Shown in pieces: positions 55,941 to 64,000 of a stretch of 64,000 nt of DNA. This DNA is from an uncultured Sphingorhabdus sp. (GTDB lineage: Bacteria; Pseudomonadota; Alphaproteobacteria; Sphingomonadales; Sphingomonadaceae), in assembly GCA_947492905.1 (NCBI GenBank), contig CANLOL010000002.1:62001-126000 (forward strand). Direction: 5' to 3'. The translations under genes were made by a program, and so were the position numbers. The notes under the pieces were generated by a model. That model searched no databases, was not told the DNA's origin, and saw nothing but the letters and a program-made list of their open reading frames with translations. The first letter of the stretch is position 1. The number at the start of each line of letters is the position of its first letter.

Positions 55941-56345
55941 CTAAAGATAGGCATGCACCGCGCCCATAGCGATATAGAATAATATCCAATATCCAGCATC
56001 AATGAAAAATAGGGCTTTGCTCTTTTGTGAGAATAGATAATTGGTCCCGATTGCAGGAATGATAAAACCAACGGCTACTCCTAATGCTGTTAATATTTTA
56101 ACAGCTACGCTTAAATCATCATAAGTCGCAAATGTGTGCGCCATAGTCCATGATGCGAGCAAGCTAAATGCGAATGCTCCGCCATAGATTACACCCATAT
56201 TGCCCTGCCTAATTTGCTCTTCGCTAAGGCCAACCGCGCCCATCCATTTTTTTCCCATTATCGGGCCATACCAAATGCCGCCGACCATAAATCCAGCCAA
56301 TGCGCCAACAACCACGGCAATCCAATTTACGTCAAATATATTCAT
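55941..56345 (-). CDS. DUF1761 membrane protein
   Basis: This 134-residue protein with four predicted membrane helices starts at ATG 56345, with GGGGAG 7 bp upstream; a GTG at 56351 is too close to that site. The VVGALAGFMVGGIWYGPIMGKKWM segment is typical of DUF1761. Function is unknown. Confidence 0.85.
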   Translation of the reverse strand: MNIFDVNWIAVVVGALAGFMVGGIWYGPIMGKKWMGAVGLSEEQIRQGNMGVIYGGAFAFSLLASWTMAHTFATYDDLSVAVKILTALGVAVGFIIPAIGTNYLFSQKSKALFFIDAGYWILFYIAMGAVHAYL

Positions 56346-56470
56346 ATCCACTCTCCCCTGTGAAATTATCAGTTACACCAATGCGATGTATATCGTCAAA
56401 TTGATCCAAAATTATCATGCTTTTATTTGTTGGGTGACTTATTTCACATTTACCGATAAAGGGCTTGTTT

Positions 56471-57883
56471 ATGGCCAATCAATCAGATCACACAACCCCA
56501 AAGCAAATAAGTCCTAAGCAAATACAGGCATCACCCAAAGTGGGTATGGTGTCATTGGGCTGTCCAAAAGCTTTGGTGGATAGCGAACGTATCTTAACAT
56601 CATTGCGCAGCGATGGTTATGAAATGTCTGCCGATTATGCTGGTGCTGATGTCGTGCTTGTGAATACGTGCGGGTTTTTGGATAGTGCCAAAGAGGAGAG
56701 CCTTGATGCTATTGGCGAGGCTATGGCCGAAAATGGCAAAGTTATCGTCACGGGCTGTATGGGCAATGAAGCGGATGCTATTCGCGCGCGTTTTCCTGAT
56801 GTTTTGGCCGTTACTGGGGCGCATCAATATGAAGATGTGGTAAGCGCAGTACATGAAGCCGCTCCGCCAGCGCGGGGAGAATATATCGACCTTATCCCCC
56901 AAGCGAATGCCGATTCTGGGATAAAATTGACGCCGCGCCATTATAGCTATTTGAAAATATCCGAAGGATGCAATCATCGCTGTTCTTTTTGCATCATTCC
57001 TGCGTTGCGCGGTGATTTGGTATCGCGCCGTCCCGATGCTATTTTGCGCGAAGCCGAAAAATTGGTCGCAGCTGGCACAAAAGAATTATTGATAATTAGC
57101 CAAGATACATCAGCCTATGGCGTTGATATAAAACATCAACCGCGCGCTTGGAATGGCCCGATTGGCGGCGGACGCGAAGTCCGTGCACATATGACCGATT
57201 TGGCGGCTGCATTGGGCGAGTTGGGCGTTTGGACGCGCCTGCATTATGTCTATCCCTATCCGCATGTGGATAAAGTAATCCCGCTGATGGCAGAGGGCAA
57301 AATCACGCCTTATTTGGATATACCGTTTCAACATGCAGCCCCATCGGTTTTGAAACGTATGAAACGCCCAGCTAACGAAGCTAAAGTGTTGCAGCGCGTG
57401 AAATCTTGGCGCGAGATTTGTCCTGATTTGACCATAAGATCAACCTTTGTGGTTGGTTTTCCTGGTGAGAGCGAAGAGGATTTCCAATATTTGCTCAATT
57501 GGCTTGATGAAGCGCAATTGGACCGTGTAGGTGCGTTTCGTTTTGAACCCGTTGAGGGAGCTGCGGCCAATGATTTGGATGGAGCGCTTCCCGAAGAGGT
57601 TAAAGAAGAACGTTATCAGCGTCTTATGGAAAAAACCGCCGCCATTAGTGCGGCCCGCTTACAGGCCAAAGTAGGCCGAACCTTGCCTGTGATTATTGAT
57701 GAAATGGGCGAGGCTGATGAAGATGGTGACATTGGCGCAACTGCCCGATCACAGGCCGATGCACCCGAAATTGATGGCAATGTGTTTTTGCGCAATGTTG
57801 ATGCGGCCGTGCAAGTGGGTGATATTATTAATGTCACCATCGAAGAAGCTGATGAGCATGATCTCTATGGTGCGCCAGTTTAA
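56471..57883 (+). CDS. rimO: ribosomal protein S12 methylthiotransferase RimO
   Basis: This radical SAM enzyme adds a methylthio group to Asp 89 of ribosomal protein S12. The 470-residue protein has the N-terminal UPF0004 domain ([33 protein letters not shown] cysteines). The radical SAM CxxxCxxC is in [10 protein letters not shown] near residue 165, and a C-terminal TRAM domain follows. ATG 56471 is taken; a TTG at 56465 adds two residues. Confidence 0.96.
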   Translation: MANQSDHTTPKQISPKQIQASPKVGMVSLGCPKALVDSERILTSLRSDGYEMSADYAGADVVLVNTCGFLDSAKEESLDAIGEAMAENGKVIVTGCMGNEADAIRARFPDVLAVTGAHQYEDVVSAVHEAAPPARGEYIDLIPQANADSGIKLTPRHYSYLKISEGCNHRCSFCIIPALRGDLVSRRPDAILREAEKLVAAGTKELLIISQDTSAYGVDIKHQPRAWNGPIGGGREVRAHMTDLAAALGELGVWTRLHYVYPYPHVDKVIPLMAEGKITPYLDIPFQHAAPSVLKRMKRPANEAKVLQRVKSWREICPDLTIRSTFVVGFPGESEEDFQYLLNWLDEAQLDRVGAFRFEPVEGAAANDLDGALPEEVKEERYQRLMEKTAAISAARLQAKVGRTLPVIIDEMGEADEDGDIGATARSQADAPEIDGNVFLRNVDAAVQVGDIINVTIEEADEHDLYGAPV

Positions 57884-57910
57884 TTAAGATATTATGCTAT
57901 AGCTTATAAA

Positions 57911-58789
57911 TTACGCATCACCCGATGCGTTAATAGCATCATGCATCGCAATCAATCTTTTGGCCTCCACAAGATGCAGCAATTCGGTCATCTTTCCATC
58001 CACTTTAATCACGCCTTTGTTGCGGTTTTCGGGCAATTCAAAAGCCGCAACAATTGCGCGGGCTTTTTCAATATCGTCAATTGCTGGTGAAAAAATGCGG
58101 TTGGTAATATCTATTTGATTTGGGTGGATTAATGTTTTGCCATCATAGCCCATTATCTGCCCTTGGCGGCACTCATCCTCTAAACCAGAGGCGTTTTGAA
58201 TATCATTATAAACACCGTCAATGGCGATTAGATTATAAGCCCTAGCAGCGATAAGGGTGACGCTAAGCGCGTGCTGAAATGCGGCGCGGTCGGGGGTGGC
58301 AGTGGCTCTATATTCCTTGGCTAGATCATTGGTGCCGATAATGAAGCCTGCTAATTTGGTGGATTGCGATGCAGCGGCAATGTCTTGGATATTAAGGATA
58401 GCGAGCGGCATCTCAATCATCACCCATAATGCTATACCATCATCCAAACGTGCATCAATATCGAATATATCTTGCGCTGTTTGCACCTTTGGCACGAGCG
58501 CACCATCGGGCTTTACTGCATTTATCATGGTCAAATCATCTTTGGCCCATGGCGAGGACACCTCATTCATCCGAATGATAATTTCGCGCTTACCATAGGG
58601 TTTTTCGCTTACGATATTGGCAACCAAATTACGGGCTTCATCCTTTAGTTCAGGGGCTACTGCATCCTCTAAATCAAGCATGATAATATCAGCAGCTAAG
58701 GATTTTCCTTTTTCCATCGCTTTGTGGTTGATCCCAGGCGTATAGAGGCAGGAACGGCGCGGGCGGTGGTCGAAATCAATATTGTCCAT
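57911..58789 (-). CDS. HpcH/HpaI-family CoA ester lyase (CitE type)
   Basis: This 292-residue TIM-barrel protein of the citrate-lyase-beta family has RSCLYTPG, IIMLDLEDAVAP (metal Asp and Glu), IRMNEV, VMIEMPLAILN and the FIIGTNDLA loop. The best guess is a malyl-CoA or methylmalyl-CoA lyase, or a CitE-like lyase. It converges with rimO; no citrate-lyase partner subunits are nearby. Confidence 0.85.
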   Translation of the reverse strand: MDNIDFDHRPRRSCLYTPGINHKAMEKGKSLAADIIMLDLEDAVAPELKDEARNLVANIVSEKPYGKREIIIRMNEVSSPWAKDDLTMINAVKPDGALVPKVQTAQDIFDIDARLDDGIALWVMIEMPLAILNIQDIAAASQSTKLAGFIIGTNDLAKEYRATATPDRAAFQHALSVTLIAARAYNLIAIDGVYNDIQNASGLEDECRQGQIMGYDGKTLIHPNQIDITNRIFSPAIDDIEKARAIVAAFELPENRNKGVIKVDGKMTELLHLVEAKRLIAMHDAINASGDA

Positions 58790-58974
58790 AATCTATAGTC
58801 CCTTAGATATTTGAGATAATCCTACTATCAATCATTATCGGGATTGGCTATGTCCCTGATTGGTAATTATATATTGGTTATAGAGTATTTAAGATTATAA
58901 ACGATGTTTATACAGTAAAAATCATCACAGAGTTTGATGAGTTTCAAGCTATCTCTAGTCAATGGGATGAAGCT

Positions 58975-59979
58975 GTGTTGCGCTATGACCATGCTTCGAT
59001 CCATCTATCATCCGATTATATTTTATCTATTTGGCAAGCAGATGATGGGGCGCTAAACCCGCATATATTCATAATATATAATGGCGATATTATCGTTGGT
59101 TTAGCCGCAATTGATAAATCAAAATATATATATCGTTCTTTCGCCATAGATGCAGCTATTCCGCTGGACTATGATCGCTATGGGCGTTCTGATGTCATAT
59201 TATTGGATGAATCCGCTGCGCCTATTTTATATAATGCGGTGCGCCAAATCGGTGTTGATATATGGCATTTAGATCGCTTTCCGAAAAATAGTTTAATAGT
59301 GAAATATTGCGAAGATGTTTTGCCCCACTCGCAATATTATCCTTATGAAGATAATGAATTGGCAATCATTGAAACCAATTGCGATTGGGATGATTATTTG
59401 GCCAGCAAGAGCTCTAATTTTCGCCGCAGTCATAAACGCATAAAACAAGCTTCGAGCGCATTGCGATCAATATTATACACGCATGAAAATGGTGATGTAG
59501 AGAAGATATTATCGGAAATTAGCATGATTAATGCGCAGAGCTGGAAAAAAGAAGCTGGCAGTGATTTTTCCACGGACAGTAAAAGATTATATTTCTTTGA
59601 ACAGTTGATGCAAAAAAGTCTGAATAAAAATAGCCTAGTTGCTAATATTTTATATGATGAAGATATGCCCGTTGCTTATACATTTGGGGTGATATTTCAT
59701 CAAAAATTATATGCGATAGAAACGGGATATGTAGATCAATATTCCGATCATTCAGCAGGGATAATGTCCTATATCAACATCATGCAATATGCATTTTCTA
59801 ATCCCAAGATAATCGCATGCGATATGGATATAATCCGCGCTAATGGAGCGTATAAAAAACGTTGGGCGAATATTATAAATATACATAGCAATGCTATCAT
59901 CATGTTTGGTGGTTTTGGGAGCATGCTTATCCGCGCGGGGCGTATATTTTCTGTTATAAAGAATAAATTGCGCCGATAA
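58975..59979 (+). CDS. GNAT-type acyltransferase of the CelD/BcsL family (start uncertain)
   Basis: This 334-residue reading starts at a GTG at 58975. The in-frame codons upstream, from about 58906, still encode what looks like protein: TVKIITEFDEFQAISSQWDE, the usual opening of this family (FDEF...W). The frame stays open back to 58867 but holds no ATG, GTG or TTG in that stretch. The true start is therefore either a rare codon or a frameshift, or the gene is damaged. The body shows the expected GNAT-like WDDYLASKSSNFRRSHKRIKQ and YVDQYSDHSAG. The substrate is unknown. Confidence 0.75.
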   Translation: MLRYDHASIHLSSDYILSIWQADDGALNPHIFIIYNGDIIVGLAAIDKSKYIYRSFAIDAAIPLDYDRYGRSDVILLDESAAPILYNAVRQIGVDIWHLDRFPKNSLIVKYCEDVLPHSQYYPYEDNELAIIETNCDWDDYLASKSSNFRRSHKRIKQASSALRSILYTHENGDVEKILSEISMINAQSWKKEAGSDFSTDSKRLYFFEQLMQKSLNKNSLVANILYDEDMPVAYTFGVIFHQKLYAIETGYVDQYSDHSAGIMSYINIMQYAFSNPKIIACDMDIIRANGAYKKRWANIINIHSNAIIMFGGFGSMLIRAGRIFSVIKNKLRR

Positions 59980-60031
59980 TTAATTCTTTATATTTTCATC
60001 GAAAAAATTACCATTTTTGCTATTAATGGGA

Positions 60032-60048
60032 TTATGCTGATAGCATAA
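60032..60048. promoter_or_regulatory. inverted repeat before the epimerase gene
   Basis: TTATGCT and AGCATAA flank GAT, ending at the edge of the AAGGAG ribosome site. It resembles the repeats at 29981 and 48033 and could be an operator or a translation-affecting hairpin. Confidence 0.4.
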
Positions 60049-60058
60049 GGAGTGGGAA

Positions 60059-61015
60059 ATGAAGATATTTGTGACCGGTGGTTCGGGCTTTGTCGGCGGT
60101 GCGGCCATAAAATCATTAAGCGCTAAGCATGAAATCTTGGCCATGTCGCGTAGTGAAAATAGCGATGCTAAGATTATTGCAAATGGCGGTGTTCCCATTC
60201 GCTGCGATCTTGGCACTGTCACTCACGAGCATTTAGAAGATTGCGATGCCGTTATTCATGCTGCAGCTTATGTGAAAGAATGGGGACGCTGGGAGACGTA
60301 TGAAGAAATAAACGTTCAAGGTACGCATAATATTTTGAACGCAGCAAAAGCAGCAGGCGTAAAACGCTTCATTCATATTGGAACAGAATCGGCTTTATTC
60401 TTGGGGCAGGATTTAATCGACGTTGACGAAGAATATCCGCTCGCGCCCTATAGCGAATATCCTTATAGCAGCACCAAAGCCAAAGCAGAACAAGCGGTAA
60501 TAGCCGCAAATCAAGATGGTTTTTTAACAGTAGCACTGCGCCCCAGAATGATCTGGGGTGAAGGCGATGAGACGATCCTCAAGGTTGTCACCAATATGGC
60601 AAAATCGGGCAAATTCACATGGATTGACGAAGGCAAATATCTCACCTCTACAACGCATATTGATAATCTTGTGCATGCAATAACCCTCTCTCTTACTAAG
60701 GGTGCAGGGGGAGAAGCTTATTTCATTATAGATGATGATAATATTTCTTTCAGAGAATTTTTAACGCAATATTTGGCAACGCAAAATATAGATTTAGGGA
60801 CAAAATCTTCACCATCTTGGATGGTTAAAATGCTCGCTAGTATAGTAGAGCCAATCTGGCGTTTCTCGGCGATACAATCACCGCCACCGATTACAAAATT
60901 CACAGCCCATATCATGAGCGCGCATGGCACATTGATTGATAATAAAGCCCGTGCAGTAATGGGATATAAACCCGTAATATCGCGGGCCAATGGTTTTGCA
61001 AAATTGAACCAATAA
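60059..61015 (+). CDS. NAD-dependent epimerase/dehydratase family protein (3-beta-HSD-like)
   Basis: This 318-residue extended SDR protein has the NAD motif GGSGFVGG at the N-terminus, the HAAAYVKEWG stretch, the catalytic YSSTK (Tyr-x-x-x-Lys) and a C-terminal substrate domain. The pattern fits 3-beta-HSD-like or nucleoside-diphosphate-sugar epimerase-like enzymes. Caulobacter's CerR, a keto-sphingoid reductase, is from this superfamily, so a sphingolipid role is a guess to test. An AAGGAG lies just before the ATG. Confidence 0.8.
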   Translation: MKIFVTGGSGFVGGAAIKSLSAKHEILAMSRSENSDAKIIANGGVPIRCDLGTVTHEHLEDCDAVIHAAAYVKEWGRWETYEEINVQGTHNILNAAKAAGVKRFIHIGTESALFLGQDLIDVDEEYPLAPYSEYPYSSTKAKAEQAVIAANQDGFLTVALRPRMIWGEGDETILKVVTNMAKSGKFTWIDEGKYLTSTTHIDNLVHAITLSLTKGAGGEAYFIIDDDNISFREFLTQYLATQNIDLGTKSSPSWMVKMLASIVEPIWRFSAIQSPPPITKFTAHIMSAHGTLIDNKARAVMGYKPVISRANGFAKLNQ

Positions 61016-61083
61016 AGTGTAGCGATTGTTGGTAATAATCTATAATGCGGGATATATGATTATATTATTGAGAAAAATAGCTT

Positions 61084-61587
61084 ATGCTTTCTGATACGTC
61101 TGAACCATTAAAATCTGATATGATATTGGCATTGCGCAGATTTGCCCGCACAGTGATGGTTATATCTTGCGCGCATCAAGGTGAGAGATTTGCTATGTCT
61201 GCAACTGCGGTGAGCGAGGTAAGCGTTGAGCCTCCATCCATGTTGATTTGCGTTAATCGTGAGACAAAAATTTTCCCAGCATTATCAGCGGGCAGCAAAT
61301 TTTGTATCAATATGCTCCATTCTAGCCAAGCAGATATTGCCCGAAATTGCGGAGGATTGTTAAGAGGAGAAGATCGTTTTTCGGTTGGGAATTGGGACGT
61401 TGATGCCCATCAGACCCCCTATTTACGCGATGCACAAGCCAATTTCTTTTGCGAGAATAAAGGCGGCAATAGCATTGGAACGCATGATATATTCATTGGT
61501 GAAATTGACGCTATAACAATGATGGATAGCGTGGACCCGCTCATATATGTTGATGGACTCTATCAACCATTAGCACTATCATCATGA
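61084..61587 (+). CDS. flavin reductase family protein
   Basis: This 167-residue split-barrel FMN-binding protein of the HpaC/flavin-reductase family has LRRFARTVMVISCAHQGERF, MSATAVSEVSVEPPSMLICV and KFCINML. It would supply reduced flavin to a monooxygenase. The next gene, a putative NADH-dependent ferredoxin reductase, is 9 bp away. Confidence 0.87.
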   Translation: MLSDTSEPLKSDMILALRRFARTVMVISCAHQGERFAMSATAVSEVSVEPPSMLICVNRETKIFPALSAGSKFCINMLHSSQADIARNCGGLLRGEDRFSVGNWDVDAHQTPYLRDAQANFFCENKGGNSIGTHDIFIGEIDAITMMDSVDPLIYVDGLYQPLALSS

Positions 61588-61596
61588 TAAGGGGTT

Positions 61597-62826
61597 ATGA
61601 TGAGCAAATATGATGTTCTTATTGTTGGTGGAGGTCATGGGGGGGCGCAAGCAGCCATAGCATTGCGTGCAGCAAAATTTGAGGGAAGCATTGCCATATT
61701 CAGCAATGAAGAATTTTACCCCTATGAACGTCCGCCGCTCTCAAAAGAATATTTCGCGGGCGAAAAAAGTTTTGAACGGATATTGATAAGGCCCGAGAGC
61801 TTCTGGCAAGAGCGCGATATAGAAATCCATCTAAAAAGCCGCGTTACTAAAGTTGATGCGCAATTGCATACTATCGAAACCGCCAGCGGTGATCATTTTG
61901 GCTTTGGCCAGTTAATTTGGGCAACGGGTGGGGCTGCGAGATGGCTGTCTTGTCCTGGGGCGCAATTGCCAGGCATTCATGTGGTTCGAAACCGTGATGA
62001 TGTAGATGGCATTATGGCGGGGCTGGAAAATGTTCGCGATATAACCATTATCGGCGGCGGTTATATTGGTTTGGAGTCGGCTGCTGTACTGCGAAAATTT
62101 GATAAAAATATCACGCTCATTGAGGCGCAGGATAGATTATTGTCGCGCGTTGCAGGGGAGGAAATCTCTGAATTTTATCTGCAGCAGCATCGCATGCAAG
62201 GCGTTGATGTGCGCTTGGGTGCGCAAGTGGAATCGATTGAGGGTGAGGATAAAGTAACCGGCGTTAAATTATCGAGCGGAGAAGTAATCCCATCAGATTT
62301 GGTGATAATTGGTATCGGCATAGTACCATGCATTAATGCCTTGCGCGATGCAGGTGCTATATGTGCGAATGGGGTTGATGTGGACGAGCTATGCCGCACG
62401 TCATTGCCCGATATTTTTGCCATTGGGGATTGCGCATCGCATGCGAATAAATATGCATCGGGGGCAGTGCTGCGCGTTGAATCGGTTCAAAATGCGAATG
62501 ATATGGCAAGCGCGGTCGCTAAGACGATTGCGGGCATAGAAACCCCTTATAATGCTGTTCCGTGGTTTTGGTCGAACCAATATGATTTGCGTTTGCAAAC
62601 GGTTGGAATTTCTTCCGATTATGATGCGACGGTGTTGCGCGGTAATCCGGCTGATAATAGTTTTTCACTGGTCTATCTGCGGCAAGGTAAGATTATTGCT
62701 CTTGATTGTGTCAATGCCACCAAAGATTATGTCCAAGGGCGTAAACTGGTGTTGAATGGAGAAAAAATCGATGCGGCCTTATTAGCGGATAGCAATATTC
62801 AGCTCAAAGAAATGCAAGTCGGGTAA
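61597..62826 (+). CDS. FAD-dependent ferredoxin reductase-type oxidoreductase
   Basis: This 409-residue protein is of the class I pyridine-nucleotide disulfide family. It has the FAD-binding [17 protein letters not shown], the [12 protein letters not shown] motif, the NAD-binding [14 protein letters not shown] and the FAD end DIFAIGDCA, as in rubredoxin/ferredoxin reductases such as those of aromatic dioxygenases. It probably reduces a ferredoxin. Its partner flavin reductase precedes it; no dioxygenase is in the window. Confidence 0.92.
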   Translation: MMSKYDVLIVGGGHGGAQAAIALRAAKFEGSIAIFSNEEFYPYERPPLSKEYFAGEKSFERILIRPESFWQERDIEIHLKSRVTKVDAQLHTIETASGDHFGFGQLIWATGGAARWLSCPGAQLPGIHVVRNRDDVDGIMAGLENVRDITIIGGGYIGLESAAVLRKFDKNITLIEAQDRLLSRVAGEEISEFYLQQHRMQGVDVRLGAQVESIEGEDKVTGVKLSSGEVIPSDLVIIGIGIVPCINALRDAGAICANGVDVDELCRTSLPDIFAIGDCASHANKYASGAVLRVESVQNANDMASAVAKTIAGIETPYNAVPWFWSNQYDLRLQTVGISSDYDATVLRGNPADNSFSLVYLRQGKIIALDCVNATKDYVQGRKLVLNGEKIDAALLADSNIQLKEMQVG

Positions 62827-62843
62827 TTTTAATTAAGGCTAAT

Positions 62844-64000
62844 ATGATGGACCAAGCTGCTATCACTGCTGTGCTAGGCCCTACTAATACGGGTAAAACC
62901 CATTTGGCCGTAGAAAGAATGTGCGCCCATAGCAGCGGTATGATGGGCTTTCCGCTCAGATTATTAGCGCGCGAGGTTTATGATCGCATAGTGGCGATTA
63001 AGGGCATGTCCCAAGTGGCGCTGATAACGGGCGAGGAACGCATAGAGCCTGCACATGCGCAATATTATTGTTGCACCGTTGAATCCATGCCTATCGGACA
63101 AATGGGGGGCAGTGACAGCCGTGATTTTGCTTTTGTTGCCATTGATGAAGCGCAAAATGCTATTGATCCAGAGCGTGGCCATATATTCACCGATAGATTG
63201 CTGAACGCACGAGGCCGCGAGGAAACAATGATTTTGGGTAGTGAGAGCCTGCGCCCTATCATCAAAAAATTACTGCCAGAGGCCGAGATTATTAATCGCC
63301 CGCGTTTTTCAACCTTAAGCTATGGCGGCGTTAAAAAAATATCACGCCTTCCCAAACGTTCAGCGATAGTCGCATTTTCGGTGGAACAAGTGTATGAAAT
63401 AGCAGAAATGTTACGCCGTTTTCGCGGTGGTTCAGCCGTTGTAATGGGCAATTTAAGCCCGCGCACGCGCAATGCTCAGGTTGAGATGTATCAGTCTGGC
63501 GAGGTTGATTATTTGGTCGCTACCGATGCGATTGGTATGGGGCTGAATTTGGATGTGAAGCATGTTGCCTTTGCTAAATTGCGTAAATTTGATGGCAAAC
63601 GCCGCCGCCGTTTGAACACTTCGGAAATGGCACAAATTGCAGGGCGTGCGGGACGTCACCATAGCGATGGCAGCTTTGGAACATTGGTCGATGATGCTTT
63701 TACGCCAGAGGAAATCTCAGCCATCGAAGAGCATGATTTTCCAGCATTGCCCTATTTATACTGGCGCAACAGCGATGTGCGCATGGATAGCCTAGATACA
63801 TTATTGGCGGATTTGTCGCAAAGGTCACCTGATAAAATATTGCGCCCCGCACCAGAATCGCTGGATTTAGCAGTGCTAAAACGGCTGTGTGAAATGGATG
63901 AAATCCGCCAAAGCGTTACCCGTCCTTATCTGGTATCACGGCTTTGGGCGGCAGCCTGTTTGCCCGATTTTCAAAATATGGGTGCTGAACATCATGCCCG
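62844..64000 (+). CDS. SUV3-type DEAD/DExH helicase (partial, runs off the right edge)
   Basis: The first 385 codons are present. It has Walker A GPTNTGKTHLA, DEAQNA as motif II, FSVEQVYE, an AQIAGRAGRHHSDGSFG motif VI and ATDAIGMGLNLDV motif V. These match the mitochondrial SUV3-like RNA/DNA helicase family common in alphaproteobacteria. Start is ATG 62844 or 62847, with AAGG upstream. The C-terminal part is outside the window. Confidence 0.9.
   Translation, partial: MMDQAAITAVLGPTNTGKTHLAVERMCAHSSGMMGFPLRLLAREVYDRIVAIKGMSQVALITGEERIEPAHAQYYCCTVESMPIGQMGGSDSRDFAFVAIDEAQNAIDPERGHIFTDRLLNARGREETMILGSESLRPIIKKLLPEAEIINRPRFSTLSYGGVKKISRLPKRSAIVAFSVEQVYEIAEMLRRFRGGSAVVMGNLSPRTRNAQVEMYQSGEVDYLVATDAIGMGLNLDVKHVAFAKLRKFDGKRRRRLNTSEMAQIAGRAGRHHSDGSFGTLVDDAFTPEEISAIEEHDFPALPYLYWRNSDVRMDSLDTLLADLSQRSPDKILRPAPESLDLAVLKRLCEMDEIRQSVTRPYLVSRLWAAACLPDFQNMGAEHHA

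Overview
This window looks like chromosomal DNA of an AT-rich member of the Sphingomonadales (Alphaproteobacteria). The strongest pointer is a serine palmitoyltransferase plus dedicated acyl carrier protein of the Sphingomonas type, within a locus that also holds a bacterial-ceramide-synthase-like GNAT protein, a lipid-kinase-like protein and LptF/LptG permeases. DUF4402, DUF2141, DUF455, YbjN and HDHNF-cupin proteins fit the same group. No phage, insertion sequence, CRISPR array or rRNA was seen. Most of the window is ordinary housekeeping sequence with a few accessory patches.

Layout. 1-6030: start of nadB, an ABC ATPase, two DUF4402 secreted proteins, then zinc-finger protein-tldD-PNPOx-like-DUF2007-patatin. 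6200-8074: a sigma-54 promoter driving PII and an ammonium transporter, closed by a terminator. 8207-8933: two DUF2282 (bufferin-like) lipoproteins. 9085-16273: tgt-glnE-bcp-DUF455-M23 peptidase, terminator, erpA-xth. 16310-24881: the sphingolipid island (lptF-lptG-GNAT on minus; DUF2141-lipid kinase-Tam41-like on plus; acp-spt-lipoprotein on minus). 25046-31170: haloalkane dehalogenase, soluble chemoreceptor, Dcp peptidase, MarR-like regulator. 31323: tRNA-Val. 32281-39194: thioredoxin-like lipoprotein, then argH-lptM-lysA-siroheme synthase-proC-amidase. 39205-41766: DUF2721, then a minus-strand operon of a 48-residue peptide and two related cupin/helical-repeat proteins. 41911-50881: two thioesterases, YbjN, UbiK, TspO, a small protein, M16 peptidase, clpB. 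50935-53195: secreted TPR-like protein, a decayed gene remnant and a small membrane protein. 53318-64000: NlpD-like LysM/M23 lipoprotein, K+ channel, DUF1761, rimO, CitE-type lyase, GNAT, epimerase, flavin reductase, FAD reductase and the start of a SUV3-type helicase.

How the genes may work together. Spt and its ACP make the sphingoid base and the GNAT protein probably N-acylates it. The DAGK-type and Tam41-type enzymes are plausible headgroup enzymes, and LptF/LptG, co-transcribed with the GNAT, are plausible exporters. LptM at 34279 is a partner of the outer-membrane end of the Lpt bridge. PII, AmtB and GlnE form the nitrogen-control set. The least explained unit is the peptide/cupin operon at 39753-41766, which is my main candidate for an undescribed system.
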